Below, piece by piece: positions 10,001-18,330 of a stretch of 64,000 nt of DNA (within the stretch, counting starts at the first letter, position 1; each line of letters opens with the position of its first letter). Position numbers and translations under genes: made by a program. Under the pieces are notes generated by a model. It was not told the origin of the DNA and searched no databases. It was given only the letters and a program-made list of their open reading frames with translations. The DNA comes from Lentiprolixibacter aurantiacus (GTDB taxonomy: Bacteria; Bacteroidota; Bacteroidia; Flavobacteriales; Flavobacteriaceae). Location: assembly GCF_026241225.1 (NCBI RefSeq), contig NZ_JAPFQP010000002.1, positions 248,001-312,000 on the forward strand, read 5' to 3'.

Positions 10001-10538
10001 CCTAATACTCAGCAAACTTCCCAACAATTCGCAGTTTGCTCCCCTGTTCGGAGCATTGGCAATAGACGTCAATGCAGATGCTTCAGATGAGCTATTTATG
10101 ACAGGGAACCTATTCTCTAACAATGTTATAGATGGTCCTTTTTGCAGTTTTATAGGCGCCTACATGGAATACAGCAGTGATGAGATAAAGGTACATCGCG
10201 GCAACACTAAAAATGGATTTGTGCTTAAAGGCGATCGAAAGGCCCTTGGATTAATACAAATGGCAAATGGCAGCCTGGCAGTGATTTCAACCCGCAATGA
10301 CGACAGTTTAAACTTGTTGCAGATAAATGTGCCTTTCAATACGCGAAAATTTCGCCCTGAGGAATCTAAAGCAATTATCAGGCTGGCCAATGGTAAGGAA
10401 ATTGTAAGGGAGGCCTATTACGGATCCGGCTATCTTTCCCATAGCAGCCGCGTATTGCTGTTACCTGAATCATGGGTGGAAATCCGCTTTTTTTCAAGAG
10501 AGGGTCTTACCCGTACAATTAATAGAGAAGACTCATGA
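7008..10538 (+). CDS. VCBS/FG-GAP repeat lipoprotein, CRTAC1-like (ASPIC/UnbV)
   Basis: A 1176-residue surface or periplasmic lipoprotein with lipobox LLFSC (Cys at about 31). Throughout it carries FG-GAP/VCBS repeats of the form D-x-[ND]-x-D-G-x-x-D, for example DVNNDGLQDLL, DYDRDGDLD, DFDNDGDMDL and DFDGDGDQDLY. These are calcium-binding beta-propeller blades and form at least two propellers. Between them is an ASPIC/UnbV segment ending in RTIHFGLGTA. Such proteins are common near polymer-use genes in Bacteroidota and are thought to bind ligands, but no catalytic function is known. ATG 7008 and ATG 7035 are both possible starts. It overlaps the amidase gene by 4 nt (ATGA). Confidence 0.9.
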   Translation: MAKNIGGNVMADKKSLHPVFTFLLLGLLFSCAKPKQDQLFREVLPKDSGIVFTNTLTESYAHNMLMFSNFYTGAGVGVLDVNNDGLQDLLFGGNQVSSKLFLNKGGLRFQDITQNAGLETDRWITGISVVDINADGYDDIYLSVSGFINSGNTENLLFVNNKDNTFTEKAAVYGLNEKAQTTHTSFFDYDRDGDLDAFMAINPTDFTLYYMNRVKKPAVNGEATSTDRLYENLGNGKFREVSRKAGILFEGYSLGLNTSDFNGDGWIDIYVTNDFITNDILYLNKGDGTFENVLKTSLDVTSYASMGNDVADINNDGLLDLYTLDMLPEDSYREKTLVTTTNYNFYQMVLNMGYHPQFSRNVLQLNNGDGTFSEIGHLAGISRTDWSWSPLFVDFDNDGLKDLYVTNGFRRELGNLDYINYDEFSPFVNPGSDIKRQIEEINNTPGIPLANYSFKNQGDLNFVNTTKEWGFDKPTYSNGSAVGDFDNDGDMDLVISNIDMPAMFYENLSNGKDNHFVKVKLQYQGENLNGIGARVYLEGKDDQQLVELNPYRGYLSSCERTIHFGLGTAKGEKRLKVVWPNSEISYHEISQADSLLFIAYSDIVPVMEQKELPLTEPLFTDITDASGLNFVHSENTQVDFHQQFLLPHQHSKLGPGLAVADVNGDGIEDCFIGGAKGQSGRLFLQQRDGTFKNAGNSFDIQYEDMGCLFFDFDGDGDQDLYVASGGASAQGESDRFQDRLYENDGAGNFKRHQTALPEFNFSTAAVNAADFDEDGDLDLFVGGRVIPGSYPLTPPSFILVNEDGRFIDRTSEVAPELSEIGMVSQGIWSDFDADNDLDLIVVGEWMPVTVMENRDGKFVNKTEELQLGKTNGFWNSITPSDLNADGRIDYLLGNLGANNQYKIDEDTPLVLKAKDFDQNGSVDPILFKQYIDGFRPVPSRDAFLSQLPNMRLKYPNYESYALVDQENLFEDPEAWEADMELKSYTAHHSVLLNHGMDSLILSKLPNNSQFAPLFGALAIDVNADASDELFMTGNLFSNNVIDGPFCSFIGAYMEYSSDEIKVHRGNTKNGFVLKGDRKALGLIQMANGSLAVISTRNDDSLNLLQINVPFNTRKFRPEESKAIIRLANGKEIVREAYYGSGYLSHSSRVLLLPESWVEIRFFSREGLTRTINREDS

Positions 10539-11197
10539 AAGAAAACTTCTTTCTTGTACTTTGTTTTTTGCTGATTAGTTTTTCCTGTGCAACTCCAAAA
10601 AGAATAATAGTTGACAAACCTATTTTATTCAACTCTGAGAGGGAGGCACTAACCCTGGAGTACCTGAAAAATCGTTATGGCCTTGATCAGGATACCCCTG
10701 ATATAGCCCCCAGGATGATTGTGCTGCACTGGACGGCTATACCAACTTTGAAAGAATCCTTCGATACCTTTAATTCCTCTCAATTGCCGGGGGCGCGTTC
10801 GGATGTACAGCAGGCCGGTTCCCTGAATGTGTCTTCCCATTTTATGGTAGACCGGGATGGAACTATCTACCGCCTTATGCCCGAGACTACCATGGCCAGG
10901 CATGTCATTGGCCTGAACCATTGTGCGATAGGAGTGGAGAATGTGGGAGGTACAGCCGATACACCCATGACCAAAGCACAAATTAGTGCTAATATCTTCC
11001 TGGTTAATTACCTGGCTAATAAATATGATATTGAGTACCTCATAGGCCATCACGAATACACCCGCTTTGAAGGGCATGAGTTATGGCTGGAAAAAGATGC
11101 CGGCTACCGCACCGAGAAGGAAGATCCGGGACCTGATTTTATGCGGAAAGTTCGCCAGGCTACCAAAAATTTAAATTTCAAACCGATACCGAATTAA
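10535..11197 (+). CDS. N-acetylmuramoyl-L-alanine amidase (Amidase_2) lipoprotein
   Basis: A 220-residue lipoprotein with lipobox SFSC (Cys18) and a type-2 amidase domain that would cut between muramic acid and the stem peptide. Zinc-ligand candidates are His65 in LHWTA, the His in ARHVIGLNHCAIGVE and the terminal D-P-G-P-D-F region. The LIGHHEYTRFEGH segment carries the usual conserved His and Tyr. The start overlaps the VCBS stop by 4 nt and the M14 gene follows after 8 nt, so the three genes form an operon. The context suggests processing of external peptidoglycan fragments or recycling. Confidence 0.88.
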   Translation: MKENFFLVLCFLLISFSCATPKRIIVDKPILFNSEREALTLEYLKNRYGLDQDTPDIAPRMIVLHWTAIPTLKESFDTFNSSQLPGARSDVQQAGSLNVSSHFMVDRDGTIYRLMPETTMARHVIGLNHCAIGVENVGGTADTPMTKAQISANIFLVNYLANKYDIEYLIGHHEYTRFEGHELWLEKDAGYRTEKEDPGPDFMRKVRQATKNLNFKPIPN

Positions 11198-11205
11198 ATC
11201 GTCTT

Positions 11206-12693
11206 ATGAGAAAAATAACAGTATTGTTTTGCCTGAGTTTGGGTCTTAACCTCTCCTGGGGACAAAATGAAGCATTTACTTCCTCCCTGTACGAAACCTA
11301 TGAAGAGTTTAAGGAACCTACCCTCGATAAAAGGAGAATAAAGCACAGGGACATTCAGCCCTTGATATCTAAATGGAAATCAGATCCAGCTATTAATGTT
11401 ACACAGGTAGGTGCCTCCATAGAGGGCAGGTCCTTACAACTGATCAGTATGGGAACTGGAACTACAGATGTTTTCCTCTGGTCTCAAATGCACGGAAATG
11501 AACCCACAGCTACCCAGGCGATCTTCGATATATTGAATTTTTTCGCAGGATCTTCCTTTGAGGCTGAAAAACGGGATATCCTGTCCCAATTGAAAATCCA
11601 TTTCCTGCCTATGCTCAATCCGGATGGGGCCGAGGTATTCCAACGGAGAAATACCCTGGGTATAGACATTAACAGGGATGCACTGAGGTTGCAATCGCCA
11701 GAAGGACAAACCCTGAAACGAGTGCGTGATAGCCTGGAAGCGGATTTTGGATTTAACTTGCACGACCAAAGTACGTATTACAATGCAGAACGTACGGAAA
11801 AACCGGCGACCATATCTTACCTGGCACCTCCATTTAATTACGAGAGGGATGTGAACGAGAGCAGGGGGGCAGCCATGCAGGTAATCGTCTATATGAATAA
11901 CATCATACAGAAATACGCCCCGGGTCAGGTTGGTCGGTATAGCGATGAGTTTGAACCTCGGGCCTTTGGGGATAATATCCAGAAATGGGGCACAAGCACC
12001 ATTCTGATCGAATCAGGGGGTTATCCATCAGACCGCGAAAAACAAGAGATACGGAAATTGAACTATGTCTCCATAATTTCCGCACTCTATACCATTGCCA
12101 AAGGCAATTACAAGGATATCCCACTGGAGGATTACGAAAAGATCCCTGAAAACGACAGGAAACTGTTCGACCTGAAAATTGAAAACGTGACCTATCCTTT
12201 ATTGGGTAATGATTATATCATGGATATTGGGATCCACCGACTGGAAGTAGACCTGGAAGGCCACGATGATTTCTGGTACAGCAGTCGGATTATAGACCAG
12301 GGCGATCTATCGACGTATTATGGTTATGAAACTTTTGATGGTGAGGGGTATACCATTGTTCCGGGCAAGGTTTACCCGGAAGTGATGACAGCTAATAACT
12401 GGTCTACAAAAAATGTATTAAATTATTTAAAGCAAGGGTATACCTACATCAAGGTTAAAAGAACGGATGCAGACCAATTGTATTCCATGCTACCATTGCA
12501 TATGGTCAAAGAAGGCTATGAACTTCCTGAATTCCGGCTGGAAGTAGGTCGAAATCCAACTTTTATACTCGAAAAAGAGGGTAAACCGGCTTATGCGGTG
12601 GTAAACGGATTTTTGATAGATCTATCCCTGGATACTACGAGACTGTTTATCCGCTGGAAAGCAGGCAAGGCCAATGCAATGATTTTTCGTTAA
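11206..12693 (+). CDS. Exported M14 family zinc carboxypeptidase
   Basis: A 495-residue protein with a signal peptide ending near LSWGQ. The M14 zinc site is HGNE (His96, Glu99) with the third His in NLHDQS (about 186). The substrate Arg/Asn motif appears as DINRDA and the general-base Glu as IESGG (about 269). After about residue 300 there is a roughly 190-residue C-terminal extension with no motif I recognise. Following an amidase, it may remove residues from released muropeptide stems, which is inference. A stem-loop terminator ends the operon. Confidence 0.88.
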   Translation: MRKITVLFCLSLGLNLSWGQNEAFTSSLYETYEEFKEPTLDKRRIKHRDIQPLISKWKSDPAINVTQVGASIEGRSLQLISMGTGTTDVFLWSQMHGNEPTATQAIFDILNFFAGSSFEAEKRDILSQLKIHFLPMLNPDGAEVFQRRNTLGIDINRDALRLQSPEGQTLKRVRDSLEADFGFNLHDQSTYYNAERTEKPATISYLAPPFNYERDVNESRGAAMQVIVYMNNIIQKYAPGQVGRYSDEFEPRAFGDNIQKWGTSTILIESGGYPSDREKQEIRKLNYVSIISALYTIAKGNYKDIPLEDYEKIPENDRKLFDLKIENVTYPLLGNDYIMDIGIHRLEVDLEGHDDFWYSSRIIDQGDLSTYYGYETFDGEGYTIVPGKVYPEVMTANNWSTKNVLNYLKQGYTYIKVKRTDADQLYSMLPLHMVKEGYELPEFRLEVGRNPTFILEKEGKPAYAVVNGFLIDLSLDTTRLFIRWKAGKANAMIFR

Positions 12694-12703
12694 TTAAATT
12701 AAA

Positions 12704-12742
12704 AAAAAGGCACCGGACTAGAGATGGCGCCTTTATTTATTC
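12704..12742 (+). terminator. Terminator of the VCBS-amidase-M14 operon
   Basis: The arms AAAGGCACC (12706-12714) and GGCGCCTTT (12726-12734) pair with one mismatch around an 11-nt loop. An A-tract precedes the stem and a T-rich tail follows it. Confidence 0.6.
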
Positions 12743-12759
12743 CTTACTAATTTTACTTA

Positions 12760-12927
12760 CTAATAGCCAAAGCTAAAGTGGAGGTCATGCGCATTTTTCA
12801 ACATGAATACCAGCATGGCAAAAAGGGTCAGTACAATTGATGAGAATAAAGAAAGTATTATACTTTTTGACATTTTCGACAAGGACCCTATCGGACTCTG
12901 TTTGATTATTTCGTTTAAAACATCCAT
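12760..12927 (-). CDS. Small single-span membrane protein (55 aa)
   Basis: Hypothetical. Starting at ATG 12927 it has a 20-residue polar head (MDVLNEIIKQSPIG...), then one strong hydrophobic segment (ILSLFSSIVLTLFAMLVFML) and a short His/Phe-rich tail. The open frame extends upstream to 13014 but with Lys/Thr/Asn-rich sequence unlike a protein, so I use the internal ATG. No homologue is recognised. The gene is monocistronic and lies between two stem-loop terminators, consistent with an independent small transcript. Confidence 0.5.
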   Translation of the reverse strand: MDVLNEIIKQSPIGSLSKMSKSIILSLFSSIVLTLFAMLVFMLKNAHDLHFSFGY

Positions 12928-13033
12928 AGCGATTTTTTTATTTGTTAAACAATTCTCTTTTTTAGGATGTATATAGTTGTTTTGTTTTGTTGTTGTGTAT
13001 ATAAAACAACGCACAAATAAAAAACCCTACTTC

Positions 13034-13068
13034 AAAAAATAAAAACAGGAGGCTATAAACCTCCTGTT
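13034..13068 (-). terminator. Terminator after the VWA lipoprotein gene
   Basis: Read on the minus strand, AACAGGAGG and CCTCCTGTT (13060-13068 and 13044-13052) form a perfect 9-bp stem with a 7-nt loop, followed by a T-rich run. It lies 22 nt past the stop of the VWA gene. Confidence 0.75.
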
Positions 13069-13089
13069 ATCCGTGCAAAACTTTGATGT

Positions 13090-14175
13090 TTATTCGCAGC
13101 CCGAAGTAAATCCTGTGGCGTCGAATTTGGTTTGAACAGCTCCCTGCAGATTGTTGTTGCTCACCTGTATAGCCAGGTTGTTTTCACCGCTGCCATCGCG
13201 TTTTGGGCTGCAGTATTCAAAGAGGTAAAAGCTATTAGCCTGTTCAGATACCCGCTGTGAAATATCATTAAAGGTGGTTTCCAGTTCTTCCTTATTCCCG
13301 GCAAAAACGCTGAATGTTTTGCCTATGTCGGTCAGCACCTCTGTGTCTATTTCAGCCCCCAGGCCGATGCTAAAAAAGGATATGTTTGGATCTGCCCGGT
13401 TTACCTTGTCAAGCGCGGCACTTTTGGAATACCTTGAAGCCTGATCCGTTCCATCCGTGAACAGCACCACGGACGCAGCGCTGATGAGATCTTCTGATTG
13501 TCCGTCTGCCAGCAGGTCTTCAGCAATATCAGTAGACTTGATTACGGCTCCGTAGAGGTCAGTGGAAGGATCATTGCTGATATCCGGGGTTATACCGTTG
13601 ACTGCGCTGATCAGCTCCGCTGTGGAATTGGTGAGTGGATTCAGCAAATGCAACTTATCTTCCCCATCAAACCAGTAAATGGCCATATTGAAGGAAGGAG
13701 AAGCGACCGATGGCATTACGTTTTCAATAAAGCTGATGGAAGCCTGTTTCAATTCATCCAGGCTGTTGCTCAATACACTATTGCTGAGGTCCAGTACCAG
13801 CAAAGTGTTATTTCGGAATACCTGGGAATTAGGCGATATCCTGGCGAAGGATTCCGAGGATGAAATTGTATTGAAACAATCGTCATTTCTGCCCTGCTCA
13901 TAAATGGTGAATTGCGATGCCTGTAATCCGGACACCGGATTTCCATTGGTGTCTGACACTTTAAAGAGTATGGATACCTTGCCCGGAAGTGTTGTAAATT
14001 GTTCCTGTATGGATAGGATGAGTTGATTGTCGCCCAGGTTCAGGCATTCATCAACAGGCTGTCCCTTGCCGAGTCCATCCAGGTTAATGTCAAACCGCAC
14101 ATCGTCATCGGCGTTGCTGCAGGAAAATAAAAGGAATATACAAAGCGTAATGCTGAGGGAAAGGATAGATTTCAT
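13090..14175 (-). CDS. VWA-domain lipoprotein
   Basis: A 361-residue lipoprotein with lipobox LLFSC (Cys about 19), starting at ATG 14175. An Ig-like segment (FKVSDTNGNPVSGLQASQF) precedes a von Willebrand factor A domain. Its metal-ion-dependent adhesion site is complete: DLSNS (DxSxS), a Thr loop and DGTD. This predicts Mg/Ca-dependent protein binding at the cell envelope. The C-terminus has paired Cys residues. No toxin, chaperone-ATPase or secretion partner is adjacent, so the ligand is unknown. Confidence 0.85.
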   Translation of the reverse strand: MKSILSLSITLCIFLLFSCSNADDDVRFDINLDGLGKGQPVDECLNLGDNQLILSIQEQFTTLPGKVSILFKVSDTNGNPVSGLQASQFTIYEQGRNDDCFNTISSSESFARISPNSQVFRNNTLLVLDLSNSVLSNSLDELKQASISFIENVMPSVASPSFNMAIYWFDGEDKLHLLNPLTNSTAELISAVNGITPDISNDPSTDLYGAVIKSTDIAEDLLADGQSEDLISAASVVLFTDGTDQASRYSKSAALDKVNRADPNISFFSIGLGAEIDTEVLTDIGKTFSVFAGNKEELETTFNDISQRVSEQANSFYLFEYCSPKRDGSGENNLAIQVSNNNLQGAVQTKFDATGFTSGCE

Positions 14176-14315
14176 TTTCTTAGGTTTTCGTTTCTTCCAA
14201 CAGAACGCCCGAAATCCCATTTAAGTATGAGGGAGGAAAACTTTATATAATTTCCTGCTGCTGATCTTTAAATTGTCGTAAATTGGAAAGGCACTATCAC
14301 TAATTTACATAGACT

Positions 14316-15251
14316 ATGGGTTACAGAATCATGATGTTGGTTGCTGTTTTTTCAGCAACCTTGCTTTCCCTTCAGGCACAGGATAAACTTCTCGCAAGAC
14401 TGGGATATCCCGAAGGCACTCGCCTGTTGATTGTCCATGCCGATGACCTGGGGGTATCGCATTCGGAGAATATGGCAAGCATTAAAGCTCTGGAAGGGGG
14501 AATTGTCAATTCGGCCAGTATAATGGTACCCTGTCCCTGGTTTCCTGAAATTGCATCCTATGCAGGCCAGAACTCCGAAGTAGACCTGGGGCTGCATCTC
14601 ACCCTGAACAGTGAATGGAATTCCTATAAATGGGGACCCGTTTCCTCAAAGGACTTGGTCCCCAGCCTACTTAATGACAAAGGGTATTTTTATTCATCGG
14701 TAGACAGCCTCATGGCCGCTGGACAACCTGATGAAGTGGAATTAGAACTCACCAACCAGGTAAAGAAAGCCCTTGAAGCCGGAATTGATGTAACCCACCT
14801 GGATGCACATATGGGCGCAGCGGTGAGTAAACCAGAGTTCCTTGTGGCTTATATGCGCGTTGGGCGTGCTTTTGAGCTACCCGTGCTTTTGGATAAAAGG
14901 GTTTATGAGTCCGGGATTCCGGAAGTCCAAAACCTGATTGATGAGAATACTGTGATAGTAGATAATATATTCACCATGGGACCTCAGGATTTCGAAGCCG
15001 GCGTGGCTAGCTACTATAACAGAATACTCAGGGAATTACCTTCGGGCCTTAATTGCCTGCTGATTCATTTGGCTTACGATAACGAGGAAATGAAAGCAAT
15101 GACTACCGGACATAGGTACTGGGCTTCAGACTGGAGGCAGGCAGATTTCGATTATTTTACCAGTGAGGCCTATAGGAAGCTTCTGGAAGAGGAGAATATC
15201 AAACTCATTACCTGGCGGGAATTAAGGGACAGGATAACCAGCAATAAATAG
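14316..15251 (+). CDS. Exported YdjC/ChbG-like carbohydrate deacetylase
   Basis: A 311-residue protein with a signal peptide (cleavage near LQAQ). The YdjC-type deacetylase signature is present: HADDLG (about 41-46) supplies the catalytic Asp and a metal ligand, GLHLTLNSEW has another His, and THLDAHMG provides the third ligand set. The family removes acetyl groups from amino sugars such as chitooligosaccharides. Export is unusual compared with cytosolic ChbG but is frequent in Bacteroidota. It lies upstream of the molybdenum hydroxylase operon with a 106-bp gap, so it is probably a separate transcript. Confidence 0.85.
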   Translation: MGYRIMMLVAVFSATLLSLQAQDKLLARLGYPEGTRLLIVHADDLGVSHSENMASIKALEGGIVNSASIMVPCPWFPEIASYAGQNSEVDLGLHLTLNSEWNSYKWGPVSSKDLVPSLLNDKGYFYSSVDSLMAAGQPDEVELELTNQVKKALEAGIDVTHLDAHMGAAVSKPEFLVAYMRVGRAFELPVLLDKRVYESGIPEVQNLIDENTVIVDNIFTMGPQDFEAGVASYYNRILRELPSGLNCLLIHLAYDNEEMKAMTTGHRYWASDWRQADFDYFTSEAYRKLLEEENIKLITWRELRDRITSNK

Positions 15252-15357
15252 GAATTTTAACAATAGATTTTCACAAATCCCTGAGGCAGAGCGCTTTTTT
15301 TTTGATAATTTTAAAGGGAATCTGTGATTGTATATCTTTCATCTAAAATCAACACTT

Positions 15358-15819
15358 ATGCCAACTTATCAATTAACGGTCAATGGAAAGTCACATTCTG
15401 TTGATGTCAGTGAAGATACCCCCCTGTTGTGGGTATTGAGAGATCATCTGGATCTTGTGGGAACAAAGTATGGATGCGGCATCGCACAATGCGGTACTTG
15501 CACCGTTCATGTGGATGGTACTGCCGTGCTTAGCTGTGCGCTTAAAATAGATCAGGTAGGGGGAAAGTCTGTAACTACTATTGAAGGGCTTTCCGAAGAT
15601 GGATCCCATCCGGTACAACAAGCCTGGAAGGAAGTTGACGTACCTCAGTGCGGATACTGCCAGGCAGGTCAGATCATGAAGGCTTCTGCCTTTTTAGAAA
15701 AAAACCCTGACCCGAGTGAGGAAGATATTAAGAGAGCCATGAACGGCAACCTATGCCGTTGTGCCACCTACAATAGAATTTACAAGGCTGTTGAAATAGC
15801 AGCTGAAAAAATGAAATAA
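15358..15819 (+). CDS. (2Fe-2S) subunit of a molybdenum hydroxylase (IorA/CoxS type)
   Basis: A 153-residue small subunit carrying two [2Fe-2S] clusters. The plant-type cluster ligands are Cys40, Cys45, Cys48 and Cys60; the four-helix-bundle cluster ligands are Cys98, Cys101, Cys133 and Cys135. It passes electrons between the molybdenum site of the large subunit and an external acceptor. I start at ATG 15358; an ATG 30 nt upstream would add a non-conserved leader. It lacks its own signal peptide, so if the complex is periplasmic it must be carried by the Tat signal of the next gene, 20 nt downstream. Confidence 0.93.
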   Translation: MPTYQLTVNGKSHSVDVSEDTPLLWVLRDHLDLVGTKYGCGIAQCGTCTVHVDGTAVLSCALKIDQVGGKSVTTIEGLSEDGSHPVQQAWKEVDVPQCGYCQAGQIMKASAFLEKNPDPSEEDIKRAMNGNLCRCATYNRIYKAVEIAAEKMK

Positions 15820-15839
15820 ACCTTTTAAAAATAAGAACA

Positions 15840-18071
15840 ATGGCAAATCAAAAACCTTCTTTACAATTTAGTAGAAGAGCATTCATGCGCACCAGTTCTT
15901 TGGCCGGTGGAGGCCTTTTAATTGGTTTTAACCTTTTCCAGGCTTGCAAACCAGAAGCAAAAGCACCAATGAACCTTGCAGCACTGGATTATAGTAATTT
16001 CAATGCATTTATAAAAATCGCAGAGAACGGGGCGATCACTATCTTCTCACCAAACCCTGAAATAGGGCAGGGGGTTAAGACCTCAATGCCAATGATCATC
16101 GCCGAGGAACTGGATGTGGCCTGGGATATGGTCCATGTGGAACAGGGCATTCTGGATACTGAAAATTATACCCGCCAGGTAGCTGGAGGAAGCCAGTCTA
16201 TCCGACTGGGTTGGGAACCGCTGAGGCAAACAGGGGCAACTGCCCGTCAAATGCTCGTCAATGCCGCAGCTGCCCGTTGGGGTGTGGAACCATCAGAATG
16301 CACCACTAGCGAAGGTGTGATCACCAGTCCTTCTGGTGAAACCCTGGGATACGGTGATGTTGTAAATGAGGCTGCACAGCTTGAAGTTCCTGAAGAAGTG
16401 ACATTAAAAGACGTAAAAGACTTTACCATTATTGGAACGGATGCCAGCAATGTGGATATAGATGAGATTATCACAGGCAAGCCATTATTTGGCCTGGATT
16501 ACAAAGTGGACGGAATGGTTTATGCTGCCGTGGTCAGGCCTCCTGCTTTCGGTCTGAAGCTGAGTTCCTTTAACGCAGATAAGGCTAAGGCCATGCCGGG
16601 GGTGCTCGACGTAATTACTATTGGAGAAAAGGCCAGGAAATTAATAGGTGAAAATCCGGGAATTGCTGCTATTCTGAATGGTACCGACAAAGTTGTGGTA
16701 ATTGCAGAAACAACCTGGCAGGCCATGAAAGCCAAAGAAACTATTGAAGCCGATTGGGCAGAGGACACCAAACTTGAGAGCACTGAAGAGCACGATAAGA
16801 TACTGAGTGACCTTCTGGATGGGAATAAGTTTAACACCATGCGCTCTGATGGTAACATCAAAAAGGCCTTTGCTGAGGCCGATGAGATCCTGGAGCGAAC
16901 CTATGAATCGCCTTTCCTGCCGCATAACACTATGGAACCCATGAACTTCTTTGCGGATATCAGTGATACAAAAGTTCATCTGGTTGGTCCTGTCCAGACA
17001 CCGGAATGGAAAGCAGGGGCAGTTGCTCAAATGCTTGGAAGGGAACCTTCTGAGATATTGCTTGAGATGACACGACAGGGGGGTGGTTTTGGGCGCAGGC
17101 TTTATGGTGATTTTGTACTTGAAGTGGCCGAAATAGCCGATGCGATCCGTAAACCTGTTAAAGTGGTATATACTCGTGATGATGATATGGCTGATGGCAT
17201 TTACCGTATGGCTATCAAATATCGCATTAAGGCCGGGGTTAAAGATGGCAAATTAACCGCCTACCACCTCAAGGAGGCTGCGGTGAATTCAAACATGTAT
17301 GGATTGATACCCAACTTTTTCCCAGCCGGGGCCATCGAAAACTATCAGGTGGACGTAGCCAAATACGATTCTAATATTACTACCGGTGCCTGGAGGGCAC
17401 CATACACTAACTTCCTTGCCTATGCAGAGCAAAGCTTCTTCGATGAGCTGGCGGAGATGATGGAAGTAGACCGCGTAAAGCTGCGATTAGACCTCTTGCA
17501 GAAAGTTAAGGGAACTACAGACGACAGGATTCAGTATTCCCCGGAACGCATGGAGAAAGTAATCAATACCGCTGTGGAGAAATCGGGCTGGGGCAAACAA
17601 CCCGAAGGTGTATACCAGGGATTTGTTAATTATTATTGCCATAACAGCCATGTGGCAGAGGTTGCCGATGTAGTCATCGAAAATGGCACTCCGGTAGTTA
17701 AAAAAGTAACATGTGTAGTGGATTGCGGTATCGTTATCAATCCCCTAGGAGCCAAAAACCAGGCTGAAGGTGGCGTAATAGACGGTATTGGGCATGCAAT
17801 GTACGGAGAACTGGCGTTTGAAAATGGACGGCCTACGGCTACCAATTTCAACAATTACCGGCTGATTCGCATGATGGAAGCACCTGATGTTGAAGTGCAT
17901 TTTATCAAGAATGATTTTGCACCTACAGGATTGGGAGAGCCTACATTACCTCCTGCTGGTGGAGCCATAGCCAATGCATTCAAGGCTGCAACCGGAAATA
18001 GAATTTACAAACAGCCCTTTAGCAAATTCCCCGAACTGCTGAAGGTGCCTGAAAAGGAAATTTTAGGATAA
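15840..18071 (+). CDS. Molybdopterin-binding subunit of an aldehyde/isoquinoline oxidoreductase family enzyme (IorB type)
   Basis: A 743-residue catalytic subunit. The N-terminus has a twin-arginine motif (R12-R13, SRRAFMRTSS) and a lipobox-like Cys36, so it is Tat-exported and perhaps lipidated. Molybdopterin-contact segments include GGGFGRRLYGDF, and the catalytic Glu is in GLGEPTLPPAGGA near the C-terminus. The family hydroxylates N-heterocycles or oxidises aldehydes using water. There is no FAD subunit, so electrons probably go to a cytochrome or quinone. The cofactor genes start immediately after its stop. The substrate cannot be deduced. Confidence 0.92.
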   Translation: MANQKPSLQFSRRAFMRTSSLAGGGLLIGFNLFQACKPEAKAPMNLAALDYSNFNAFIKIAENGAITIFSPNPEIGQGVKTSMPMIIAEELDVAWDMVHVEQGILDTENYTRQVAGGSQSIRLGWEPLRQTGATARQMLVNAAAARWGVEPSECTTSEGVITSPSGETLGYGDVVNEAAQLEVPEEVTLKDVKDFTIIGTDASNVDIDEIITGKPLFGLDYKVDGMVYAAVVRPPAFGLKLSSFNADKAKAMPGVLDVITIGEKARKLIGENPGIAAILNGTDKVVVIAETTWQAMKAKETIEADWAEDTKLESTEEHDKILSDLLDGNKFNTMRSDGNIKKAFAEADEILERTYESPFLPHNTMEPMNFFADISDTKVHLVGPVQTPEWKAGAVAQMLGREPSEILLEMTRQGGGFGRRLYGDFVLEVAEIADAIRKPVKVVYTRDDDMADGIYRMAIKYRIKAGVKDGKLTAYHLKEAAVNSNMYGLIPNFFPAGAIENYQVDVAKYDSNITTGAWRAPYTNFLAYAEQSFFDELAEMMEVDRVKLRLDLLQKVKGTTDDRIQYSPERMEKVINTAVEKSGWGKQPEGVYQGFVNYYCHNSHVAEVADVVIENGTPVVKKVTCVVDCGIVINPLGAKNQAEGGVIDGIGHAMYGELAFENGRPTATNFNNYRLIRMMEAPDVEVHFIKNDFAPTGLGEPTLPPAGGAIANAFKAATGNRIYKQPFSKFPELLKVPEKEILG

Positions 18072-18317
18072 ATGACCATTTTATTGTTTGGAATAACCAA
18101 GGACATTGTAGGACAGCCTACTTTGTCCTTGTCTCATTCTGAGGCACAAGGCTTGCATACTGCAGGTGAACTCAAGGAATTCCTGAAGGATAATTATCCC
18201 GATATGAAGAAACTTAGTTCTCTTGCCGTGGCTGTGAATAGTGAATATGCACAGGATGAACATGCTATAAAAGAGGAAGATGAAATTGCTATTATCCCTC
18301 CTGTAAGCGGAGGATAA
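18072..18317 (+). CDS. moaD: Molybdopterin synthase sulfur carrier subunit MoaD
   Basis: An 81-residue beta-grasp protein ending in Gly-Gly (PPVSGG), which is adenylated by MoeB and then thiocarboxylated to deliver sulfur to precursor Z. The ATG directly abuts the TAA of the hydroxylase gene, indicating translational coupling. The large synthase subunit MoaE is not in this window. Confidence 0.93.
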   Translation: MTILLFGITKDIVGQPTLSLSHSEAQGLHTAGELKEFLKDNYPDMKKLSSLAVAVNSEYAQDEHAIKEEDEIAIIPPVSGG

Positions 18318-18330
18318 AGAAAAATGGACT

